A stretch of 64,000 nucleotides of DNA from Zopfochytrium polystomum (lineage: Eukaryota; Chytridiomycota; Chytridiomycetes; Chytridiales; Chytridiaceae). Made by a program: the position numbers and the translations under genes. The notes under the pieces were generated by a model, which did no database searches, was not told the DNA's origin, and was given only the letters and a program-made list of their open reading frames with translations. Position 1 is the first letter of the stretch, and each line of letters opens with the position of its first letter. Below are positions 21,027 through 32,430 of this stretch, piece after piece. The stretch covers positions 124,001 through 188,000 of the forward strand of contig JAIVFJ010000078.1 of assembly GCA_025765615.1 (NCBI GenBank), written 5' to 3'.

Positions 21027-22200
21027 TTGGCGACCCCAGCAGATGGGATGGCAACTGCAGCAAAGTGGATGGCGACCACAGGGTTACCATTCCGTTCACA
21101 CCAGAGCCAGGCATCCGCAAATGTCACCTGCAACAATTGCAGTGGTCGTGGACATTATGCAAGGGAATGTCATTCAGCTCCAAACGTGCAGGAGCAGATG
21201 CCTCAGCAATCCCAAAAGGCACTCCTAACGTACAACGCACCAGCAGACAGTCATTGGTATGAACAACAGAATCAGCACTTTGCAAATGAACAGCAGATAT
21301 GGGAAGAGACTTACAACTCACAGTTCGGCCAAAGTGACCAACAGGATTTTTGGATGGCCCACTTTGCCCTCATTGCCATTGACTATGTCAGCAATTATAT
21401 CTGGTCAACCAACCTACGACGGAAGTCTGATGCTTTACCAGAAGCCATCAAAATCATTAAGCAACTCCAGACTCTGCGAGATGTTCAGGTTAAGTCAGTT
21501 AGGTTTGATGGGGGCGAACTTACGTCAACTGCCTTTAATCGCCTCTGTGCCTCTCCTGGAATACGGTTTGAAGTCAGTCCACCACATACACCAGAGCTCA
21601 ACAGCAAAGCAGAACGTGCAGTTAGGACAGTCATGGATGTAACTTGTTCACTCTTTCAGCATGCCGGCACCTTGGTCTTGGTGGGGTTATGCTATTCGAC
21701 ATGCCGTGGACATCATCAACACACTGCCAGTTCTCAGTCGCGGTTTGCTTTCACTGGTTGAAATGCTACTTGGCTTTCCTCCCTGCATCAGCCACTTTAG
21801 GGTTTTTGGTGCTGGTTGCCTTTACCATGTGACAGCCAAGGAATGCGGCAGCGCACATCAGTACAAGAAACTGGCAGAACGAGCACAACCAGCAATATAC
21901 ATTGGCAATATAGGCCGATCCATTGCCCAGCTCATCAACATCAACACTGGTCGCGTTATCACACATCGCCTCAACGACCTCACTATTGCCGAAGACAGCT
22001 TTCCCAAACTCAACAAATCAGATGCTGACGACGATGCTTCAGAACTACAACATCACCACACGCCCTTACTCACAGCTGACAAACTTCAGGAAACCAACAC
22101 CATCATCAAGGCCCTCCTTCGCAAAGCAAACGTACACATTGAACAGCTACCTGAGCCAGAACCAACTCCAGTGGCCCCTGTGGAATTGGTAAAAAGTGTC
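21027..22200 (+). pseudogene. Copia zinc knuckle - integrase, scrambled element
   Basis: Begins in the Gln-rich end of gag with a CCHC knuckle (CNNCSGRGHYAREC), runs to QQDFWM and then jumps to AHFALIAIDYVSNYIWSTNL. Against element C this deletes the protease and the zinc-binding start of integrase. The catalytic region RFDGGELTSTAFNR...PHTPELNSKAERAVRT keeps the D and E. A frame change near 21670 leads to WSWWGYAIRHAVDIINTLPV and the integrase C-terminus. Non-functional. Confidence 0.85.
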
Positions 22201-22704
22201 ACCCTCAGGTAGGCACAGTAAAAGTGAATCAGATAACGATGTACAGCTCTGGTGTTGGAGGTGACGGCAAGATGGGTTGGATTCCGTGCTACTACAATTA
22301 ACGTCATCTCCAGTGGGCCTTATTGGGAGCACTATAGGCGTGACTGAGGGAGACTGGATTGGGGGGTAGCCTGGCAATGTGAAGCAACCAAAGGCCCACG
22401 ACACTAGTGTGGCCCGGACCTGTGTCAGAGGAGGTGGAGTCCTGAGCAGGGAGCCCATTCCGTGAGGAGCGCCAACCAGGAGACAGTTATTCTCCTGATG
22501 TGCCCAGGCGAGACGCGGGGGGTAGCGTTGAGGGCAAGCTGTGTATGGGGGAGTGGTTGCCTCACCTCATAGGGTACTGGGGGGAGCCCAGACCAGCATC
22601 GTGCGGAAGGCTCACCTGTGCATTTTGTCCTTGTTTACTTTTGTTGTGTTGGATATCTGAGACTGTTATAACTAATTCCTCCAAAGTCCCTACAAGATAA
22701 AACA
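22201..22704 (+). other. GC-rich spacer between integrase and RT (scrambled element)
   Basis: About 500 bp without a shared protein frame, aligned in blocks with 27207-27728 of element C: GATAACGATGTACAGC, ATCTCCAGTGGGCCTTA, GGAGCCCATTCCGT, CATCGTGCGGAAGGCTCACC. Ends in pyrimidine-rich sequence and TAACTAAT before AAAG, like an intron 3' end. Confidence 0.55.
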
Positions 22705-22992
22705 ATGGCAGACACACCCACTAGGGATGCCTCACAGGCTTCTCCACCTCCAGAACCACCTCCACCAGAACCACCTCCTCTTCACCAACATTCACATTCA
22801 CCATCACCTGACAACTCAGCCAAGCGTACGCGTTCTGGGCAAACCTACCTCACAAGCACAGCATGTCCCGATCCTCAAACTCGTGCAGAAGCCATGTCGG
22901 GTAAATGGTCCAAGGAGTGGATTGCAGCAGAGCAGACTGAGATCAATGCCCTTTACACTTCAGCAGCCTTTGAAGTTGTGGAACATGGCTGT
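22705..22992 (+). pseudogene. Copia RT N-terminal linker, broken off
   Basis: MADTPTRDASQASPPPEPPP, a Pro-rich linker, then RSGQTYLTSTACPDPQTRAE and GKWSKEWIAAEQTEINALYT, ending at AAFEVVEHG where the 5' LTR of element C starts without target duplication. The matching continuation lies inverted at 20990. Confidence 0.8.
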
Positions 22993-23238
22993 TGTTAGAT
23001 TTTGGGTTTTTGCAGTAAGCAGTGTGCAGGAGCAACACCTCACACTGTGGTGCATGGGAGCACCAACTGTGATGAGGATTTGGTGCATTTTTTGTCACCT
23101 GGTCTTTGTCACAATTTTGTATAAAGCCAAACAGCATACATTGTACAACAGTCTCCCATCTCAGCTTCACCATCACAAGAGAGTAGACCACCAGAGTAGT
23201 TCACCGCCATCCACAAACAGTAGCAGCCGATTCTTTCA
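22993..23238 (+). repeat. 5' LTR of element C
   Basis: About 246 bp, TATAAAG box near 23121, followed by TACAAAATTGTGACCCATCC, the presumed primer-binding region. Confidence 0.85.
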
Positions 23239-24106
23239 TACAAAATTGTGACCCATCCCAATCATCTGGAGTATAAACAACGTGCAGAACACAGCAACAC
23301 ACTTGAAAAGCGCACAGAACGAGCAAACAGAGGCAGTGCCACTTGCCATCACACTACCAACTTGCTCAGTTTTTGTACCCCAACCATTCCACCACGTCTA
23401 CACCACTTTTAACACTGGGGAAGACGTTTTGACGATCGTTTTTCGCTGCAGCAGTGTCGCAGAGCGTGTAACAGCACTCATCCACAACATCAGCCACCTG
23501 ATAACGTCGAATTTCGAGAGTTTACGTTTGCAACTTCTTTCAATTGCTTTAGGAATCGCTTACCACCATTTGAAAGTACTCCTTTTGTTCTATCTACTCA
23601 CCAAACGTCGCAATCCTCGACCTCTTCCTTGCTGCATAGTAACTGTCCGCGTTTTGAACGAATTCAGTACTCAATTAGCACCAAATTTCACCCAAATCCG
23701 TCGAAATTCGTTGCCTGCAACTTCCCACATTCACAACTCAGCCAAAACCCAACCAAATCGCTTAAAACCAATTTCTCTGCACTCAGCAACTGCTGATCTA
23801 CGTGGGGCAACTCAGTGATTCTCCAAATTCGTCCTTGGCCTCGTGGTATATTGAGTTGCAAGCTGCATCTGCATTTTTTTCGCTCCACAAACGTGACAAG
23901 TCTGTTTTTCTCAACACCAACTCGTTACACACACCACCTATTCACACCGATATCTCGACCTCAAAGCATCACACTGAATTTGTTTGAGGCTTATTGAAGA
24001 ATTCCACACTCATATTATCTGTTCAAGAGGTCTCAGAATCTGCCACCAATTAGGGAAATCACTGCCTTTCAAATTTCTATTCTCCTGCACACATTTTCCT
24101 CCCAAC

Positions 24107-25343
24107 ATGAGCGAACGTGATCAAATCAAGTATGCCTCCCGTGTATTCCCCATTCTCAAAGGCGCAGCAAATTTTGGAGATTGGTTGGACAACCTAAGTT
24201 CAGAACTATCCAACAAAAGCAATGGTCTCTGCCACTGTGTCGACCCGGACCGAATTAACGTATTACGCAACGATCAAGTGGACCCCAATGACCCTAATGT
24301 CGGCCCAACATGCAGAGTACGCAGGGGACCCAACCACGGCGAGCATTATGCATTTGCACGAGATGGGCGTGGGCCAGTCAAATGGTTCCTAGGGACAGAA
24401 GATCAGAACGCATACTGTATCCTTCTCATTCGACGACATGTTGAACCAGAGCTCCTACCACAGTTCCCCCGACGAGGGCAGATTTTTGCCTACACACTGC
24501 TTGGAGAAATCGCGTTTGCATGTCGAACAACAGATCAAGGATTAGCAAAGGAAATTATTGATGATTTCGAACGTTTAAAAATGGAACCTGCAGAATCATC
24601 CGAGTCATTTGCAATGCGCTTCATTACGGCTTACCACATAGTAGAAAGTTTTGCAGAAAGTTCATCAGTGGAAATCTGCAGTCGCATCACATCATTTTCC
24701 AAAGTTGTGCGAGTCTTCCTATCTGCCCTGAACAACACGCTAATCGATATGGGTGTTGCCAATACGTTCATGTTTGCAGGGAATCCTATCACTTCTGTTT
24801 CATCATTGACTAAACTAATCACCTTATTTAAATCTACCGCCCGCCAAATACATATGATGAGAGGCGGGATCGACTTGCAGCACAACAGGAGCGGGACCTG
24901 ACAACAGCCGTTCCAGAAGTCACTACACCAACAGCAAATGTAATTATTCGGCCAAAAGTACACTATAGTCAACTCCGTGGTCGTGGCAGTTATCATAAAC
25001 CTCAGCAGTACCAGCCGTATCCTAATATCCGCCCAACAACCTTGCAGTACCAAAACCCTCAGTCCCAACAGTACACACCACTCCCATATGGTGGTTTTGG
25101 CCGAGGCCAAGGAACATGGCGAGGACTAAGTTCATGTGGAACAGCAACAGGTGGTACCGCAATGGGACGCGGCTCTGGGGGGAGTTGGTACCCTGCACAG
25201 CAACAGTCGTTTGGAGTCCAATGTCATGCATGTGGAGGCTATGGTCATGTTGCTCAACAGTGTGCCAACACATTTCTTCAGCAATTGCAGCAACAGCAAC
25301 AGCATCGACCACCAGCAAATCCAAATGCGCTCTTACTCCAGTA
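24107..25343 (+). pseudogene. Element C Gag, frameshifted
   Basis: Starts MSERDQIKYASRVFPILKGA; conserved gag block ...LAKEIIDDFERLKMEPAESS, VRVFLSALNNTLIDMGVANT. The first frame stops at 24901; the -1/+1 continuation gives Arg/Gly/Gln-rich sequence and one zinc knuckle (CHACGGYGHVAQQC, about 25222-25263), ending at 25343. A programmed shift cannot be excluded, but further breaks downstream suggest decay. Confidence 0.8.
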
Positions 25344-25505
25344 ACCAAACCCTCCACAACAGCAGATACCTGAAAACCAAGCACTTCTGCTACAGAATGG
25401 TGATTGGGATGACCAGCAAAGTGAGCAGTATGCTGCAGAACAGCAATTGTGGATGGAAACGGAACTCCAATCAGAGACCGAACAAGATGAAAGTCAACAG
25501 GATTT

Positions 25506-27206
25506 TTGGATGGCCCGGGAGTAATCCAGGCATTTGCAGTTAACGTCCCTTCTCTTCCTGTTCCTTTTCCTGTGCTCATCGACAATGGTTGCAATGTCAC
25601 AATGCTTCGAGATTTCTCTCTCTTCATTCCCTATAGTTATACTCAGCAGAAATCTAGCATGTGTATTGCCAAAGAAGGACCGATTCTTACTTGTGAAGGA
25701 TTCGGCACAGCCCTCATACCACTCGCCAACAGTATCGCACTTATAATTGAAGGTGCCCAATATGCTCCAGAATGTCCTGTCAACTTGGTCGCTGATCGGG
25801 ACCTACAACTATGTGGCTTCTTCCATCTTGCATGAGACCTTCAACCTGGTACTATTTATCATAGCAGTCCTGAGGAAGGAGATCCAGCCGTTCTTCAAAT
25901 GATTCTTAGACATGGTCTCCAATGGTTCCCAACAGCAGCAAACCCCAACTTCAACTACAGCAAACAATTTATTGCACATTGCGCCAGTAAATTTTACAAC
26001 CTCTTCAGCTCTGCAGAACCAGTTGATACACTCAGTATACGCACAGCATTTCTCAACAGAAAAGCTCCAAACACTCAGGGCATGCATGAACACCTCGGCC
26101 ATATCCCTTATGCAAGACTACGAGCAATGAAGGAGCGCCGTACATGTGCTGACTTTCCTGACATTAAGATGGACTTGCTTGAAGAACCGTGTAAGGCCTG
26201 CATTATTGCCAAACAGACTCGTGCTGCTATTCCAAATACAGATCCTCCAGATAAACTACCAGGCGAACATTTAGCCTTTGATCTAGTGGAAGTCAAACCA
26301 AAGTTTCGAGGACAATATGGTTTTGCTCTCATTGCCATTGACTATGCAAGTAATTATCTCTGGTCGACAAACCTTCGGAGAAAGTCAGAAGCACTACCAG
26401 AGGCCATCAAGATCATCCAACAATTGGAGACAGTTAGGGATGTTCGTGTAAAGGGCGTCTGCTTTGATGGTGGGGAACTGAATTCACTCGCTTTTAACCG
26501 TTTCTGTGCGTCACGTGGCATCTGCGTTGAAGTCAGTCCACCTCATACACCTGAGCTGAATGGGAAAGCAGAGCGAGCAGTTCGAACAGTCATGGATGTC
26601 ACACGATCCCTTCTAAGACATGCTGGTTCACCATGGTCATGGTGGGGATACTCGATTCGACATGCAGTAGATATCATCAATACACTTCCTGTCCTCAGCT
26701 GTGGATTACTATCTCCAGTTGAAACGCTTCTTGGATTCCCTCCATACATCAGCCAATTCAGAGTGTTTGGCTCAGGATGTTTATATCACATCACAGCAAA
26801 GGAACGTGGACAAACGCATCAGTTCAAAAAGTTTGCAGAACGCGCTCGACCAGCAATTTACATTGGAAACATTGGTCGTTCCATTGCTCGTTTGATTGAC
26901 ATCAGCACGGGTAGAGTAATCACTCATCGATTGGATGAACTTGTGGTTGCAGAAGACAGTTTCCCTCGCCTCAGCACCTCAGCAGCAGAGGATATTGCTC
27001 AGGACCTCGTTCATCAGCTAACACCACTCCTCAGCAAAGATGAACTTAGATCAACTGAACAAAACATCACCAACCTCCTTCGTGAAGCCAATGTTCGCGT
27101 GGATCAATTCCCAGAACCAGGACCAGCAGCGGTAGCTGAACGGCAACCTTCCACAGAACTAGCACCAATTGAACATGTAGTGATCCGGGTACGGCAGCGA
27201 AAGTGA
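25506..27206 (+). pseudogene. Element C protease and integrase
   Basis: Protease: FPVLIDNGCNVTMLRD, where D-N-G replaces the usual D-S/T-G. After a stop at 25833 the integrase frame (25899-27206, about 435 aa) is open. It has an HHCC zinc site (MHEHLGHIPYARLRAMKERR, EEPCKACI), catalytic region (AFDLVEVKP, CFDGGELNS, HTPELNGKAERAVRT) and the copia GKAERA hallmark. It ends at RQRK followed by stop at the start of the conserved spacer. The integrase could still fold; the protease-integrase join is broken by one stop. Confidence 0.85.
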
Positions 27207-27728
27207 ATCGGATAACGATGTACAGCACGAAGTGTTGGAGGTGGCGGCACGACGGGTTGGACTCTGTGTTACTGCAATTAATGCCATCTCCAGTGGGCCT
27301 TACCTACGAGCACTAAAGCCAGGGACCAATCGGATGAGTGGGGGCGGCGACCGGCTCTGTGACTGCAGGTGCACTCTTGGCTGGGAGTGACGTGGGTGGC
27401 GCAACTGAAGGCCCCGGGCCATACCGACCCTGCGGGAGCTAGTGTGGCGTGGACCCAAGTCAGAAGGGATGGATGCCTGTTTGGGGAGCCCATTCCGTAA
27501 GGGACACCACCAGGGGAGATAGGTCCCTTGGCGCCAGACGTTACGCACGGGGGAAAGTGCGGAAGGCGGGCTGTGGAGAGAGGAAGAGAAGGCTCTCTGG
27601 CACGGGGTGTCCCGAGTCGCATCGTGCAGAAGGCTCACCTGCCAATGACTTTTCTATTTCCTTTTTCTGCATCCTAATACTCACAAACACCTCTGTCATT
27701 TTACTAACACCACCAAAGCATACCCCTG
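27207..27728 (+). other. GC-rich spacer between integrase and RT (element C)
   Basis: Follows RQRK-stop; begins GTGAATCGGATAACGATG and ends in T/C-rich sequence with TTTTACTAACACC just before CAAAG, then the RT linker. Blocks match 22201-22704 while intervening arms differ. Candidate intron or structured RNA; see findings. Confidence 0.55.
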
Positions 27729-30046
27729 ATGACAAAACAATTGCTGAAACACCAACTAGAGACCTACCACCTCAAGCGCCACCACCAGAACCACCACCAC
27801 CAGAGCCTCCACCTACACATGTGCGCAAATCACCATGCAGCCCTACGCGCAGGCCCATCTCCAAAACATACTGGATCTGGACATCTATATTTAACCAGTG
27901 TCAAATGTCCAGACCCTGTAACACGAACTGAGGCCATGAGTGGAAAGTGGTCCAAAGAGTGGATAGCAGCAGAGCAGACAGAGATTGACGCTCTCAGAAT
28001 ACTTGCAGCTTTCGAAGTTGTTGATCAACCCAAGAATGTCAATGTCGTGCAGAACAAATGGGTGTACAAGGTCAAGCTTCAACCAGACGACAGCATTGAG
28101 CTCTTTCGCGCACGACCAGTGGCTAAGGCCTTTACACAGCGTCGTGGCGTTGATTTCTGGAACACTCACTCTCCTGTTGTTCGCATCAATAGTCTACGAT
28201 GGCTCCTTGCTATGACAGCCTCAAACGGTTGGGACACAGCCATGGTCAATATTAGCAATGCCTACCTCAACAGCAAACTTGATGTCCCCATCTACATGGA
28301 GCAACCAGATGGCTACCGTTCGGATGGCAAGGTCTGGCTTTTGCACAAAGCTGTCAACGGTATCAAGCAAGTGGGGCGTTGTTGGTACCAGGAACTCATT
28401 GGTCGTCTCAAGTCTGCTGGCTACCAACAAAGTGCAGCAGATCCATGCATCCTCTTCAAGCGCAAAGGAACGTATTATTTTCATTGCTATATATGTCGAT
28501 GATATTTGTTTCTTTGGGCACACAGAGGAAATCACCTCTGCCATCAATTTGCTAAATTCCTTCAATAAGCTCTGTGAACTAGGTCATATCAAGACCATAC
28601 TGAATGTGGAAGTTCATCGAACGTCAGCTGGCATCTACTTGCATCAACAAGCTTACACCAAAGAGTTACTCCAATACCATGCAGACCTAGTCAATGGAAA
28701 GAAGACAGCAGTAACAGCTCTCCCCAGTCCTCTCACTCTTCAACCTCGAGGAAATGATGAACCCACAGCAAATCAACAGCTCTACCAAGCAATCCTTGGT
28801 GGCATCAACTATTTGGCAACACACACACGACCAGACTTGGCACCAGCAGTCTCATATCTTGGCGCCTTCAGCAAGGACCAAGCAAACACCACTTGCAGAT
28901 CCTCATTCGAGTCCTTCAATACATCAATGGTACACGTGAGTATGGTTTGCTTTATTCCAACACAGGGTCTGGAATTTTCGGCAACTCGGATGCTGCTCAT
29001 GGAGTTCATGCTGATGGGAAATCACAACTTGGCTACTTCGTTTTGTTTGGAAATACCGCTATCAGCTGGGCATCAATTCTGTTAAGATTCGACCCACGGG
29101 GTACACTACGCCCGTTACTGATGATCCCTTTGAGAACTCCATCCAATCACATTGGATGGGGTGTTTGAAGGGCTCGGTAGATTCAATACTTGAATGGGGC
29201 GCTTGGAAGGGCTAATCTGTTCTCAATAAAAAGAGATAGGCAAAGGCAGCTGTTGTTCTAGCTTTGTTCATCCTACCAGTAGGAACAATGCAATTAGAAC
29301 ATGCACAAAAACGCTCAAACTACGCACTCTGCACATGTAACACAGCACAGCAAGCATGCAGAAGCAGTGTACCACTGCCCCATGCTCTGGAATCTCTGCA
29401 TCGGAATTCCGCTCTCTGCTTCGGAAATCCGCTCTCTGATCTGGAATTCCAGCTTCCCTGCTGTGCTGTGCAATCTGAGCAATGCAACAGGCATTTAGGA
29501 ATCAGGGATTGCACCAATCACTGCATTTCTAAAAGTGAGATAAAAACTGAGCTCACCAGAGATTGCACCAATCATTGGATTTCTAAAAACAAGGAAAAAA
29601 AGCGGCTTGTTTCCCAAACAAGCTTCCTGATTTGGAAACAACCAAACCAATTTACAAGCAACTGTTTCTCAAACAAGCTGTAAATTGGTTCCTGGTGGTA
29701 CTCAGCTCTGAGTGATGCCCAGCACTGGGTGGTACTCAGCCCTGAATGGGTACTTAGCCCAGACTGGGGATTGGTGCTCAGCCTGTTTTATCTCATTTCT
29801 GTGGTCTGCGCTGTGCAGCCCACTGCTCCCTCTGTTTTCTGATGGCTCCAACCTGCAGGAGTATAAAAGCAGCAACCTCTCACAGAGATCAAACAAGGTA
29901 TCCAACCCCCTCCTTGCTGCTTTGACAGAATCCAGTGCAAAACAAGCCAATCTCTCTTCCTCCATTTGCTCTCTCTTCCATCTCTGCCCACTCACTCCTC
30001 TCTTCTCTCTCCATCCTCTCACTCCTCTCCCTTTTCCATCATCACT

Positions 30047-30129
<83 letters not shown>

Positions 30130-30541
30130 ATCCCCACACACACCAAGTCCCTCCAGTCCTGGGTGGGATTTCATCAAATTCGCAGTCCTACAGTTATGCT
30201 GTCACCTCAGCAAGCAGAATACGTTGCAGTCTCAGAACTAGGACAAGAACTAGAAGGCCATCTCACAACAGCACACAGCACTTGTACTCCTTTCCCCGAC
30301 TCCTATTCCAATCTATACTGACAACCAAGGCGTTATCAATTTGAGCTCAAACGATCTCTACACTAATAGGTCAAAACATATTCTCGTTAAGTATCACTAT
30401 ATCCGGGAACTGGTTGATCGACAAGTGATTCGACTGGAATGGATTCCTGGTGGCGAGCAACCAGCAGATTATCTTACAAAATCATTACCAGCTGCTTTAG
30501 GTGCTTATCATCTTAGTCATATTGGTCTTTTTTGTGTGCCT
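27729..30541 (+). pseudogene. Element C reverse transcriptase - RNase H, split by a solo LTR
   Basis: RT: KWSKEWIAAEQTEIDALRIL, NKWVYKVKLQPDDSIELFRA, NISNAYLNSKLDVPIYMEQP, KAVNGIKQVGRCWYQELIGR, then a one-base shift at about 28470 before IAIYVDDICFFG (YVDD at 28491-28502), RNase H start GYFVLFGNTAISWAS. The LTR insertion sits between ISWASI and RSPTVMLSPQQAEYVAV. The C-terminal EWIPGGEQPADYLTKSLPA ends at 30541. The frame across the insertion is restored if the LTR and one AATTC are removed. Confidence 0.85.
29080..30176 (+). mobile_element. Solo LTR of the element E family (1097 bp)
   Basis: Starts TGTTAAGATTCGACCC, ends GGGATTTCATCA, flanked by AATTC at 29075-29079 and 30177-30181, a perfect 5-bp duplication. 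TATAAAA at 29872-29878 and a long (CT)n run at 30047-30126. Its partner is the reverse-oriented LTR at 33805-34970. Solo form implies LTR-LTR recombination after insertion into element C. Confidence 0.9.
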
Positions 30542-30829
30542 TAGTTTCTGTCCCCTTTCTTTATTTGTATTGCATTCTCTTTCTCCTTTCACTTTCTTGG
30601 CCTTCTTCTTCTTCTGCATTGCTTCTTATATTCCTGCATTCAAGTTTCCTTGCTCTCAATCTACATATTTCATATGGGCATTCTTTTCTTATTGTTCTGC
30701 CACCTGGTGGCCAGTCATACCTGTTTATAGCTATTCCTTAGCCAGTGTACGGTTTCCTTACGTTGCCAATGGCGTAAGGTTTTCCTCTGTGCTGGCCCAT
30801 TTGCTCCTGCCCACAGCTTAGGGGGGAGT

Positions 30830-31074
30830 GTTAGATTTTGGGTTTTTGCAGTGAGCAGTGTGCAGGAGCAACACCTCACATTGTGGTGCATGGAAGCACC
30901 AACTGTGATGAGGATTTGGTGCATTTTTTGTCACCTGGTCTTTGTCACAATTTTGTATAAAGCCAAACAGCATACATTGTACAACAGTCTCCCATCTCAG
31001 CTTCACCATCACAAGAGAGTAGTTCACCAGAGTAGTTCACCACCATCCACAAACAGCAGCAGCCGATTCTTTCA
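30830..31074 (+). repeat. 3' LTR of element C
   Basis: About 245 bp, very similar to the 5' LTR (for example GCAGTGAGCAG for GCAGTAAGCAG; GTAGTTCACC for GTAGACCACC). Preceded by the polypurine tract. Confidence 0.85.
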
Positions 31075-32402
31075 CGAGTATTGGCCCAGGTTTTGAATTC
31101 TTCATCTTTGAAGATTTCCCTCCTGTCACAGCGCACAGGTGTGATATGTTTGCCATGTTGTTGTTGAAACCTTTCGATCGTAGACCGGAATCTTGTGGGC
31201 GTGTTGGACAAAGAGCTGAGGAACTCAATGTCAAGCCAACGAGTTGACTCTTCCACAACCAGTTGCCAATGTTTTTCACCATGGTGTCCACGTGCGGGCA
31301 GTGGGACAGCATCAGTGTGTAAACGACCAGCAGTGTGGTGTTTGGTCTGGAAGTGGGGTGGATAGGCGAAGCTTTCAATTTCCCAGCATCACATGTCACG
31401 CAGGGAATGTCATGAATGAGGAAAAATGAATGACCAACTTTATTCAGATTGACCAAGTACGCTTCAAAGAAGATAAAGACAGGTGACCAAATTTCTTGTG
31501 AAGAGCTCGGACTGCTTCAATGTTCTGAGGGTTTGGTAAAGGGTCTGGGTCAGTTTGACTTAAAGTTGGTGTTGCAGTTGGCAAAGGAGAGTTTGCTGTT
31601 GCGACTCACCTGGGGCGTCCCCTGAAGGAGTCGGCGCGTCCCTTCCAAGTTCTGCCCTGTCATGACCAGTATGTCCCGTCAGAAGAGAAGGGTCCACAAC
31701 ATAGACATTCCCTGTGTCCCTGTGAGCAATGGTAAAGTCTGAACCATGTACCCGAGGATGCAATAGGGCTGTGTCTGCTGTGAAAGTCACGTTGTGACCT
31801 GTCTGCCGCACGATTTGCTGAACCGAGAGTAGAGTGTCTGAGAACTCTGGCACATAGAGCCAGTTCCTCATGACGAGAGCTCTTCCATTAACGAACAGGG
31901 TAAAGTCGCCCACTCCAGTGGCAGTTGCAAAGCCGTCAGCTGTTTTGATCTGCTCGGAGGTGGGCCGCAAGTTTGTGAAGTGCTCTTCACAAAGCAACAT
32001 CGTCCTGGAAGCCTCAGAGTCAAGGATGACCTGGTGTGGGTTGCTGCCAGCAAGTCTTGCCATCAGCGCAGTCTCGTAGATGCGGTGGTAGGTGACATTG
32101 CGGTAGAGGAAACGCCCAGATTCGTACATCACTTTGTAGCCGACGTTTGAGACAATGTTGTCAGTGATCCAGTCTGGATCCATTCTGCCGTCAAGAAGTG
32201 TAACTGTGAGTTCCACTTCAAATTCCTCCTCCACCTCAACGGCCTGGCATGTTCCAATTTCAAACTTCCGTGCCGCAAGTGCCCTTTCTACTGAAAGGAA
32301 GTCATCTAGAGCTGAAGTGTCTGCAAGGCACACAGCACCCTCAGTACTGAACTCCAACATTTCGACGTCTTCTGCTTCAGGAGGTGGTGGTGGAGTATCC
32401 AT
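31075..32402 (-). pseudogene. Element E protease - integrase fragment
   Basis: Protease region (32402-31560): VILDSEASRTMLLCEEHF, D-S-E where the active enzyme has D-S/T-G, followed by the copia flap-like NWLYVPEFSDTLLSVQQIVR. Integrase fragment (about 31456-31075): CVTCDAGKLKASPIHPTS, EESTRWLDIEFLSSLSNTPT and RCDRREIFKDEEFKTWAN with an Asp that fits the second catalytic residue. Cut off before the catalytic Glu. Several frame breaks. Confidence 0.75.
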
Positions 32403-32430
32403 CCTGTAGCATTTGTGGGGAGGAGAGTCC

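Larger units (their letters stand above)
22993..31074 (+). mobile_element. Ty1/copia retrotransposon, element C
   Basis: LTRs 22993-23238 and 30830-31074 (TGTTAGATTTTGGG...TTCTTTCA), polypurine tract TTAGGGGGGAG before the second. Order LTR, leader, gag, zinc knuckle, protease, integrase, GC-rich spacer, RT, RNase H, LTR. A solo LTR of another family splits RNase H at 29080-30176. The bases flanking the two LTRs (GCTGT and CGAGT) are not a duplication, and the flanks belong to two different copia copies, so the element is not a simple insertion. Confidence 0.88.

Noticed and set aside
29380..29460. GGAATTCC repeats in the solo LTR as heat-shock elements
   Set aside because: GAA and TTC are directly joined rather than spaced by two bases, so they do not fit the HSF consensus.
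30047..30126. Ser/Leu-repeat proteins from (CT)n, and Glu/Arg proteins from (GA)n at 33850-34000
   Set aside because: Simple-sequence translations in every frame, no conserved ends.
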